Below, piece after piece: positions 24,082 through 28,787 of a DNA stretch of 28,787 nt (position 1 is its first letter; each line of letters opens with the position of its first letter). This stretch comes from JBBDIX01 sp040880235. GTDB taxonomy: Bacteria > Actinomycetota > Nitriliruptoria > Nitriliruptorales > Nitriliruptoraceae. The notes under the pieces were generated by a model. That model made no database searches. It had not been told where the DNA came from and saw only the letters and a list, made by a program, of their open reading frames with translations. Location of the stretch: contig JBBDIX010000040.1 in NCBI GenBank assembly GCA_040880235.1, positions 1-28,787 on the forward strand, in the 5' to 3' direction. The translations under genes and the position numbers were made by a program.

Positions 24082-24420
24082 TCAGTCCGTGCCGTAGAGC
24101 AGCGAATGGGCGTCCGCGACGACCTGACTCTGGAAGCAGCGGGGGTTCTGCGTGACGATCAGTGCGGCGTAGCCGAGTGCCTGGGGGCGGATCATCGAGT
24201 CCTCTGGGACGGACTCGGCCTGCTCCGTCGCCGCGCGCGCATCGGCACGGACACCTGCGCAGCCGGTCAGTTCCTGGAAGTCAGCGGATTCGGGCTCTGG
24301 CGTCGACCGGAAGGGCAGGTAGTCGCCCAGCGACGTGTCCATGAGCAACCACACGACGAACAGGGCCATCACGATCAGGACGAGAGGTGGCCGCGGGAGC
24401 CTCCGGGTGGCACTGCTCAT
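24082..24420 (-). CDS. Small membrane-anchored hypothetical protein
   Basis: 112 residues, not recognised. A basic start (M-S-S-A-T-R-R-L-P-R) is followed by one membrane helix (about 11-30) and a soluble domain of about 75 residues outside the membrane. Two cysteines (in L-T-G-C-A-G-V and N-P-R-C-F) could form a disulfide. AGGGAAG lies upstream of the ATG. The start is 66 bases downstream of the YihY gene on the same strand, so they may form one transcript. Confidence 0.6.
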   Translation of the reverse strand: MSSATRRLPRPPLVLIVMALFVVWLLMDTSLGDYLPFRSTPEPESADFQELTGCAGVRADARAATEQAESVPEDSMIRPQALGYAALIVTQNPRCFQSQVVADAHSLLYGTD

Positions 24421-24486
24421 CGGCCGGCTTCCCTGACGCGCGGTTTCCGTGGGCTACGCGCCGTGGTCGTCGATCGGGGTACGTGA

Positions 24487-25386
24487 TCAGGCATCGGCGT
24501 GCTCGGTGGCCCGCAGGGCCTCGTTGAGTTCGGCGCCGAGCAACACGGCGAAGGCAGCCAGCCACAGCCACAGCAGACCGACGATCGGGCCCGCGAGCGG
24601 CCCGTAGATGCTGTCGGACGTCATGAACCACGCCCCGTAGAGGCGCAGCCCGGCGCTGCCCACGAGCCACGTCCCGGTGGCCAGGGTGGCTCCCGGCAAC
24701 TGCGCGCGCCACCGTCGCTTCCCGGGAACCCCGAGCTGGTACAGCGTCGTGATCGTGAACGTCACACCGACGATCACGACTGGCCACCAGGCCCAGCGCC
24801 AGACGGTCTCGATCCCTGCCGCGCCGACGCCCACCCAGGACGCGATCTGCTCGCCGAAGTTCGGTCCGGCGAGCAGGAGCGGTGCGATGATCGTGCCGAC
24901 GAGCACGGCGCCGATGGTGACGCCAAATCCGAGCAGGCGGTCCTTCCAGCCCTGGCGCGGCGTCGCGGCGGCGTCGACGAGCGTGATGGTCTGGAGCACG
25001 ACCTTGACCGCTCGCGAGGAGGTCCACAGCGCGCCGACGAAGGCGATCGACACGAGGCCGATGCCGCCCCCGTCGAGCAGCTGATCGAGGAGTGGTATCA
25101 CCGCATTGTCGATGGCGGAGTCGGTGAGTGCGAGGCGGCTCACCTCCACGACCCGTGCCGTGAACTGCGCCTCCCAGTCGGTACCGAACCGGGAACCCAC
25201 GACACCGAACGCTGCCACGGCCGACAGCAGCAGTGCGGGCAGGGACAGCAGCACCCAGAACGCGATCTCCGCCGCCAGTCCCGGGAGCCGGTCCTCGCCG
25301 GTGCCGCGCACCGTGCGTGACGCAACCTCCAGGGGACGCCGTGCCCACCCTGGTGCGCGGTCGATGGTCTGTCTGATGCGTTCCAT
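24487..25386 (-). CDS. YihY/BrkB-family inner-membrane protein
   Basis: 299 residues with about six hydrophobic helices. The pattern fits UPF0761/YihY: D-R-L-P-G-L-A-A-E-I-A-F-W-V-L-L-S-L-P at the first helix, L-W-T-S-S-R-A-V near residues 120-127, and G-P-I-V-G-L-L-W-L-W-L-A-A-F-A-V-L-L-G-A-E-L-N-E at the last helix. These proteins were once called RNase BN, but that assignment is wrong; the function is unknown. Not a specific tRNA enzyme despite the adjacent tRNAs. Confidence 0.9.
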   Translation of the reverse strand: MERIRQTIDRAPGWARRPLEVASRTVRGTGEDRLPGLAAEIAFWVLLSLPALLLSAVAAFGVVGSRFGTDWEAQFTARVVEVSRLALTDSAIDNAVIPLLDQLLDGGGIGLVSIAFVGALWTSSRAVKVVLQTITLVDAAATPRQGWKDRLLGFGVTIGAVLVGTIIAPLLLAGPNFGEQIASWVGVGAAGIETVWRWAWWPVVIVGVTFTITTLYQLGVPGKRRWRAQLPGATLATGTWLVGSAGLRLYGAWFMTSDSIYGPLAGPIVGLLWLWLAAFAVLLGAELNEALRATEHADA

Positions 25387-25459
25387 CTCGTCAATCTAAC
25401 GTCCGGTGGACTGCTACCCTGCCCGGGCCGCGGCACCGTCTGACGGTGGCGGTGCGCCT

Positions 25460-25549
25460 GGAGGCTTCGCCTAGTCAGGTCTATGGCGCGGGATTGCTAA
25501 TCCCGTTGGGTCTTCAAGGCCCTCGAGGGTTCGAATCCCTCAGCCTCCG
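25460..25549 (+). tRNA. tRNA-Ser (anticodon GCU)
   Basis: The acceptor GGAGGCT (25460-25466) pairs with AGCCTCC (25542-25548), with discriminator G. The anticodon arm is CGGGA-TTGCTAA-TCCCG, anticodon GCT. Class II long variable arm; T-arm GGGTTCGAATCCC. It contains a CTCGAG at 25522-25527, a predicted target of the R-M system in this window. No encoded CCA. Confidence 0.97.
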
Positions 25550-25554
25550 CGGAT

Positions 25555-25629
25555 GCGCTGGTAGCTCAGTCCGGATAGAGCACCTGACTACGGATCAGGC
25601 GGCCGGGGGTTCGAATCCCTCCCAGCGCG
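25555..25629 (+). tRNA. tRNA-Arg (anticodon ACG)
   Basis: The acceptor GCGCTGG (25555-25561) pairs with CCAGCGC (25622-25628), with discriminator G. The anticodon arm is CCTGA-CTACGGA-TCAGG, anticodon ACG (inosine at the wobble position expected). It lies five bases after tRNA-Ser(GCU), so the two are co-transcribed. Its 3' half (25595-25618) is duplicated exactly at 27373-27396, marking it as an integration target. Confidence 0.97.
25595..25618 (+). repeat. 24-bp direct repeat, copy 1, inside tRNA-Arg (candidate att core)
   Basis: It begins TCAGGCGGCCGG and runs through the 3' strand of the anticodon stem, the variable loop and most of the T-arm. An identical copy lies 1778 bases downstream (27373-27396). 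tRNA 3' halves are standard targets of tyrosine integrases. Confidence 0.75.
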
Positions 25630-25635
25630 CAAACC

Positions 25636-25681
25636 GAAACCCTCGCTACGAGCCCGAATCCGGGCGATTGGCGGGGGTTTC
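25636..25681 (+). terminator. Terminator after tRNA-Arg
   Basis: GAAACCCTCGC (25636-25646) pairs with GCGGGGGTTTC (25671-25681) over 11 pairs with one T-G wobble, and an inner GCCCG/CGGGC hairpin (25652-25665) fills the loop. It begins seven bases after the tRNA end, fitting a terminator of the Ser-Arg tRNA transcript. Confidence 0.65.
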
Positions 25682-25754
25682 TGTCATCCGTAGTCCCTCC
25701 CGTTGGTATGCCCGACCGGCGATCGGCCACCATCCGGTTGCGTGAATAGGCCCT

Positions 25755-25770
25755 TGAACGGTACGGTTCA
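25755..25770. promoter_or_regulatory. Short palindrome before the HTH gene, possible operator
   Basis: TGAAC and GTTCA arms enclose six bases (TGAACGGTACGGTTCA), 26 bases upstream of the HTH gene start. It is a plausible autoregulation site for the HTH protein, but short enough to be chance. Confidence 0.35.
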
Positions 25771-25796
25771 GGAAATCGTTGCGGGAGGCGGCATCG

Positions 25797-26522
25797 GTGC
25801 ATGACCTGCGCGACAGCCTGACGGCCGATGTCGCGGCAGAGCGGCTAGGCCGTTCACCGCACGAGGTGCGGCGTCTTGCCCGCACTGGTCAGGTCTGTGC
25901 ACATCGTCGCGCAGGCCGGTGGCTGGTGCCTCTGTCCGAGATCCGTCGTCTGCAGCGTCTCCCGCTGCCGGTGGGGCGTCCGTTCTCTCCGAGTACCGCG
26001 TGGGCGTTGCTCACGATGCTGTCTGGCGCAGAGCCGGCGGGGCTGTCGGCACCGCGCCGTTCCCAGCTGCGTCGGCACCTGCTGGATGCGGAAATCGAGG
26101 AGCTCGCGGCCCGTCTGGGACGGCGCGCGAGCCGCAGGTTCGTCTACGCGCATCCCTCGAAGCTGCAGGCCCTCACCGCCGATCCACGTGTGGTGTTGAC
26201 CGGTCTTGCGGTCGCTGAGCGCGCCGGTGCCCGCCTCGTCGCGGCGGACGACGATGATGTCGAGGGCTACGTCGCCGAGAGCGACGTCGCCGCGCTGCAC
26301 GCCGGTCATGGGCTGATCGACGCGGGCGAGGTCGCCAACGTGGTCCTGCACGTCGTGGACGATGAGGTCGAGATCCCTGTTCGCGGAGAGTCCGCTGCCG
26401 CGGCCGACGTAGCTGCTGCGCCCGTCGTGGGTCTTGACCTGTGGGAGTCCGGCGACGCGCGTGCCTACGAGGAGGGCCAGCGGCTGTTCGTCGACGCACT
26501 TGAGGCGTTCCGTGGCCGCTGA
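25797..26522 (+). CDS. Excisionase-type HTH protein, probable antitoxin or repressor partner of the nucleotidyltransferase
   Basis: 241 residues from the GTG at 25797, supported by GGGAGG with an 8-base spacer; a TTG at 25779 is a weaker alternative. Residues about 8-52 are a MerR/excisionase-like HTH (D-V-A-A-E-R-L-G-R-S-P-H-E-V-R-R-L-A, then R-W-L-V-P-L-S-E-I). A middle helical part and a mixed alpha/beta region follow (L-T-A-D-P-R-V-V-L-T-G-L-A-V-A, V-E-G-Y-V-A-E-S-D-V, N-V-V-L-H-V-V-D-D). It ends with a helix after L-D-L-W-E-S-G-D-A-R. No named family recognised for the C-terminal part. The 11-base overlap with the next gene indicates a functional pair, resembling antitoxin-toxin order. 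Confidence 0.78.
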   Translation: MHDLRDSLTADVAAERLGRSPHEVRRLARTGQVCAHRRAGRWLVPLSEIRRLQRLPLPVGRPFSPSTAWALLTMLSGAEPAGLSAPRRSQLRRHLLDAEIEELAARLGRRASRRFVYAHPSKLQALTADPRVVLTGLAVAERAGARLVAADDDDVEGYVAESDVAALHAGHGLIDAGEVANVVLHVVDDEVEIPVRGESAAAADVAAAPVVGLDLWESGDARAYEEGQRLFVDALEAFRGR

Positions 26523-27255
26523 ACTACTGCGTGCCGACGATCCGGTCGGGTTGCCCCACCTCGGCAATACCGGTCGGTTGTGGGCAGCGGTTCTCGACGT
26601 CGCTGATCAGCGACCGCACGGTTGGACGTTGATCGGGGCGCTGATGGTCATGCTGCACGAGCACGAGGCCGGTGTGCCGACACGTCCGGCCACCCTCGAC
26701 GCGGATGCCGTGGTTGATGCGCGAGGCGCAACTGATGCGACACGGACCATGTCGACGCTTCTGCAGGATCAGGGGTGGGAGCTCGACACCGCCCATGTTG
26801 ACGTCGGTGGTCACGGCTACAAGTTCATCCGTGATGGTCTCGAGTTCGATGTGATCTCTCCCGAGGGTATGGGCGAACGGGCCGATCTGACCACGGTGCC
26901 ACCGCTACGCGCACCCCAGCTCCCGGGGACCCGCCAGGCCCTGGACCGCACCCAGCGGGTCACCGTTCACCTCGACAACCGTGTCGCAGCGATTCCGCGT
27001 CCCGATCTACTGGGTGCGCTGGTGGTCAAGGCATGTGCCGCGGCCGGCGATCACGTCCGGGGTCCGCAGCGTCACCTCGAAGACCTTGCCCGCCTCTACC
27101 AGATCGTCGGCGACCCCGCGGCGCTGACCCCGACCAACAAGGACCGTCAACGATTGCGTGCCGCCCCGGAGCCCACCTGGGAGGTGCTGGTCGACCCGGC
27201 TGGCCGGGCCGCCGGTCAAGGGACCCGCCGGCTCCTCACGAGCCCACCCGGATGA
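26512..27255 (+). CDS. AbiEii-like nucleotidyltransferase, candidate toxin
   Basis: 247 residues from a GTG inside the end of the HTH gene, with GAGG about six bases upstream. Nucleotidyltransferase signs: W-T-L-I-G-A-L-M-V near residues 38-46, R-P-A-T-L-D-A-D-A-V-V-D (Asp63, Asp65 as the D-x-D pair), and F-D-V-I-S-P (Asp113 as third carboxylate). Further on, L-L-G-A-L-V-V-K-A-C-A (167-177) and R-H-L-E-D-L-A-R-L-Y (187-196) resemble the Lys- and Asp-containing late motifs of AbiEii/AbiGii toxins. Those transfer nucleotides to tRNA or other targets to halt growth. The usual G-S or G-G motif is reduced to I-G-A-L. Function as toxin is inference. Confidence 0.75.
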   Translation: MAAELLRADDPVGLPHLGNTGRLWAAVLDVADQRPHGWTLIGALMVMLHEHEAGVPTRPATLDADAVVDARGATDATRTMSTLLQDQGWELDTAHVDVGGHGYKFIRDGLEFDVISPEGMGERADLTTVPPLRAPQLPGTRQALDRTQRVTVHLDNRVAAIPRPDLLGALVVKACAAAGDHVRGPQRHLEDLARLYQIVGDPAALTPTNKDRQRLRAAPEPTWEVLVDPAGRAAGQGTRRLLTSPPG

Positions 27256-27337
27256 AGCGCGTTGCCGCTCGGTCAGCGAGATGCTGAACCCAGGGCATGC
27301 CCAGATGAACCCACCGTCCACACTCACAACGACGGTC

Positions 27338-27365
27338 TATTCGCTCAGTTCGCGTGTATTCGCTC
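27338..27365 (+). repeat. Short direct repeat, possible integrase arm sites
   Basis: TATTCGCTC occurs at 27338-27346 and 27357-27365, 19 bases apart in the same orientation, directly before the second att-like repeat. Tyrosine integrases use such short direct repeats beside the core. Chance cannot be excluded. Confidence 0.3.
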
Positions 27366-27372
27366 CCCGCGC

Positions 27373-27396
27373 TCAGGCGGCCGGGGGTTCGAATCC
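27373..27396 (+). repeat. 24-bp direct repeat, copy 2 (candidate att site)
   Basis: Exact copy of tRNA-Arg bases 25595-25618. The flanks differ completely and the T-stem cannot form (GGGGG faces CCGGG), so it is not a tRNA gene. An integrase-like gene start follows 56 bases later. It fits a displaced or attP-derived att core. Confidence 0.7.
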
Positions 27397-27451
27397 GGGG
27401 CCGCAGGGGGTTCGGTTGACATCTAGCGTGGGCTGTTGGCTCACGGAAAGG

Positions 27452-27682
27452 ATGCCGTCGGGCCGTTTCCGGGGACGGCTGATGATCGACGGGCAGCCCT
27501 ACACGGCAACGTTGCCGACCGAAGTTGATGCCCATCTCTGGGAGGTCGAGACCCGGCCTGGTGCTGTTCGACGCTGCCTTGAGCCGGTGGGTGACCAGAA
27601 GCCCGGCGTTCATCAGTCCCGACGGGTGATGCGCCACGGACGGGGTACGAACCGGGGTGTGACGCCTGCGTACGCTCGATAG
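27452..27682 (+). pseudogene. Truncated tyrosine integrase, N-terminal arm-binding domain only
   Basis: About 76 codons from an ATG directly after GGAAAGG. The first 45 residues (M-P-S-G-R-F-R-G-R-L-M-I-D-G, T-L-P-T-E-V-D-A-H-L-W-E-V-E-T-R) match the arm-binding N-terminus common in actinobacterial phage integrases (S-G-R-(F/W/Y)-x-(A/V)-R, F-x-T-K-x-(D/E)-A-x-A-W-L). Similarity stops near C-L-E-P; the remaining residues look random, and no catalytic domain (R..HxxR..Y) follows. From 27613 it overlaps the 3' end of the convergent methyltransferase gene. It is a remnant of the element that used tRNA-Arg. The match is from recognition, not from a search. Confidence 0.5.
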
Positions 27683-28089
27683 CCCGCGAACTGCTCGGTG
27701 AGCAGATGCTCCTCGAAGATCGCCTTCGCATGGAAGAAGCCGATGGTCACCACGGACAGCCCCAGCCCCAGAGCACTACCCGTGCGGACCGCGATACCCA
27801 CCACGATCAGCAGTACGCCGCTGTAGATCGGGTGGCGTACGTGGGCGTAGGGGCCGTCCGTCCGCAGCTCGCCTCCGTCGCGGGGGACCGGGGTCGGCGT
27901 CAGCCGGTCACCGAGTCTGATCGCGGCCCAGATGGCCCCGGCCGCGCCCACTGAACTGATTGCCCAGCCCGTTCGTAGGACCCAGGTCGGTGTGGGCCAC
28001 GAGGATCCCGGTGGTGTCAGGACGACCGCAACGATCAGGACCGCCTGCACGCCGACGAGCAGCCACCCCGTCAGACCGCGTCGCATCAT
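27613..28089 (-). CDS. Isoprenylcysteine methyltransferase (ICMT)-like membrane protein
   Basis: 158 residues with about four membrane helices. The ATG at 28089 has GGGAG six bases upstream (a second ATG follows at once). The C-terminal half carries the family marks G-P-Y-A-H-V-R-H-P-I-Y-S-G and E-E-H-L-L-T-E-Q-F-A-G-Y-R-A-Y, which form the SAM site in ICMT/PEMT-type methyltransferases. Bacterial members methylate unknown small or lipid substrates. The stop region runs into the truncated integrase on the other strand. Confidence 0.88.
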   Translation of the reverse strand: MMRRGLTGWLLVGVQAVLIVAVVLTPPGSSWPTPTWVLRTGWAISSVGAAGAIWAAIRLGDRLTPTPVPRDGGELRTDGPYAHVRHPIYSGVLLIVVGIAVRTGSALGLGLSVVTIGFFHAKAIFEEHLLTEQFAGYRAYAGVTPRFVPRPWRITRRD

Positions 28090-28427
28090 CGGCTTCTCCC
28101 GTTCGGTCCGTGACGGTAACGCCTCCACGCCGATGGGTCGTTTGCGCCCGAGCGCGCCCCCGGCGTGCCGAATCGGTGATCGCTCTCTTCGCCCACTCGC
28201 GTGAGGACGCCGGACTCCTCGGAACGATTGCAGGATTGGTGTGCGTGGGTCGCCCAGATTTCGGTGAACACCGGATGGCGCTGGAGATGCGCGCCTGGGG
28301 CTGGATGTGCGCGTTTCGCGCACGGTCGGTGCAGGGCCGGTATCCCATCCGCAGGCAGCGTCGTCCATGGAGCAGTACGAATCGGCCGGGGGATGCCTGG
28401 CTGCACGCTGAGAGCTGGAGATGAGCA
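28090..28427. promoter_or_regulatory. 338-bp divergent intergenic region
   Basis: Lies between the ICMT-like gene and the DUF2892 gene, which diverge, so both promoters should be here. Short open frames in it have no coding character that I can support. TGGAG at 28416-28420 is the ribosome site for the ATG at 28428. No repeat or strong hairpin seen. Confidence 0.35.
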
Positions 28428-28640
28428 ATGGAACGCAACGAGGCAGGTCTTGACCGGTTGCTCCGTGGTGTCGTGGCGGTCGTCGCGGTGGTCGCCGCGT
28501 TCGCTGTCGGACCAACCAGTGGGGCGGGTATCGCGCTGGCGGTGGTGGCCGTGGTGATGGCCGGGACCGCGGCTACTGGGTTCTGCCCGCTCTACCGTCT
28601 GTTGGGGATCAGCACCTGCCGGGTGCCGGCAGGCAGGTAG
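28428..28640 (+). CDS. DUF2892 (YgaP-type) small membrane protein
   Basis: 70 residues. It starts M-E-R-N-E-A-G-L-D-R-L-L-R-G, has two hydrophobic helices (about 14-28 and 32-48) and ends with the family signature A-T-G-F-C-P-L-Y-R-L-L-G-I-S-T-C. In other proteins this domain anchors rhodanese modules, so a link to sulfur handling is possible. TGGAG precedes the ATG by seven bases. The sigma-factor gene follows after 10 bases. Confidence 0.85.
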   Translation: MERNEAGLDRLLRGVVAVVAVVAAFAVGPTSGAGIALAVVAVVMAGTAATGFCPLYRLLGISTCRVPAGR

Positions 28641-28650
28641 GCGGGAAGTC

Positions 28651-28787
28651 GTGGAACGAGTGGACGCTGCGGTGGCCACGCCGGAGGGCGCAGACCGGGT
28701 GGGGGCTGCGATCGTCGAGGACCTCGGCGGGCTGTACCGCTTCGCGCTGCTGCTCACTGGCAACGGCCACGCGGCCGAGGACGTCGT
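28651..28787 (+). CDS. ECF-type RNA polymerase sigma factor, N-terminal part (runs off the right edge)
   Basis: A GTG at 28651 after GGGAAG opens a frame that continues to the window end (about 45 codons). Residues about 25-45 read L-G-G-L-Y-R-F-A-L-L-L-T-G-N-G-H-A-A-E-D-V-V, which is the start of sigma-70 region 2 (the core-polymerase-binding helix) in ECF sigma factors. Only region 2 is partly visible; region 4 lies outside. An in-frame GTG at 28660 is a possible alternative start. Confidence 0.75.
   Translation, partial: MERVDAAVATPEGADRVGAAIVEDLGGLYRFALLLTGNGHAAEDV

Noticed and set aside
24487..25386. Ribonuclease BN assignment for the YihY-like gene
   Set aside because: The old RNase BN label for this family is known to be wrong; only the membrane-protein family can be supported.
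27360..27410. A second tRNA gene at the 24-bp repeat
   Set aside because: No acceptor stem, D-arm or anticodon arm can be formed and the T-stem has a G-G clash.

Overview
The window is high-GC DNA (by eye about two thirds or more G+C) with many GTG and TTG starts, Shine-Dalgarno-type ribosome sites, tRNA genes without an encoded CCA end, and a set of families typical of Actinobacteria: PspC-domain sensor kinase, DUF4446 next to pheA, actinobacterial sortase, DUF4397. A deep-branching actinobacterium (for example Nitriliruptoria or Acidimicrobiia) is a reasonable guess, but the sequence alone does not settle the class. No rRNA, CRISPR array, complete insertion sequence or phage structural gene is visible.

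Layout. 1-2345: a divergent envelope-stress module (N-terminal part of a PspC sensor kinase on the minus strand; a PspC/LiaF-like membrane protein and a small membrane protein on the plus strand). 2447-5632: purine genes purA, purD and purE. 5651-11353: molybdenum-cofactor genes (MoaD-MoaE fusion, moaA, a MoaB/Mog protein and a MocA-like nucleotidyltransferase), interrupted at 7637-9941 by a complete XhoI/PaeR7I-like type II restriction-modification pair. 11413-12306: purC, so the Moco block and the R-M pair separate purE from purC. 12474-17668: a branched-chain amino acid (LIV-type) ABC transporter. Its lipoprotein binding protein is on the plus strand and faces the livH-livM-livG-livF operon on the minus strand across a strong shared terminator. 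livH carries an unusual secreted N-terminal domain. 17821-19673: a DsrE-like protein, a sortase, and a DUF4397 surface protein with a sorting-signal-like C-terminus. 19917-21403: DUF4446 protein and pheA, followed by tRNA-Ser(UGA).

From 21.5 kb onward the window is accessory in character. A MerR/DUF433 antitoxin with a DUF5615 PIN-like toxin follows tRNA-Ser(UGA). Then come two membrane-anchored proteins of unknown function, a YihY/BrkB membrane protein, and tRNA-Ser(GCU) and tRNA-Arg(ACG) five bases apart. Downstream of tRNA-Arg a roughly 1.8-kb segment is bounded by a perfect 24-bp repeat of the tRNA-Arg 3' half. It contains a two-gene operon: an excisionase-type HTH protein and an AbiEii-like nucleotidyltransferase. 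Just past the second repeat copy lies the start of a tyrosine-integrase-like gene that breaks off. This looks like the scar of an integrative element carrying a toxin-antitoxin or defence module, and it is the best candidate for an undescribed system here. The window ends with an isoprenylcysteine-methyltransferase-like protein, a DUF2892 protein and the start of an ECF sigma factor.

Overall, housekeeping genes (purines, Moco, phenylalanine, amino acid uptake) are interleaved with three selfish or defence modules: one R-M system and two toxin-antitoxin-like pairs, the latter both next to tRNA genes.
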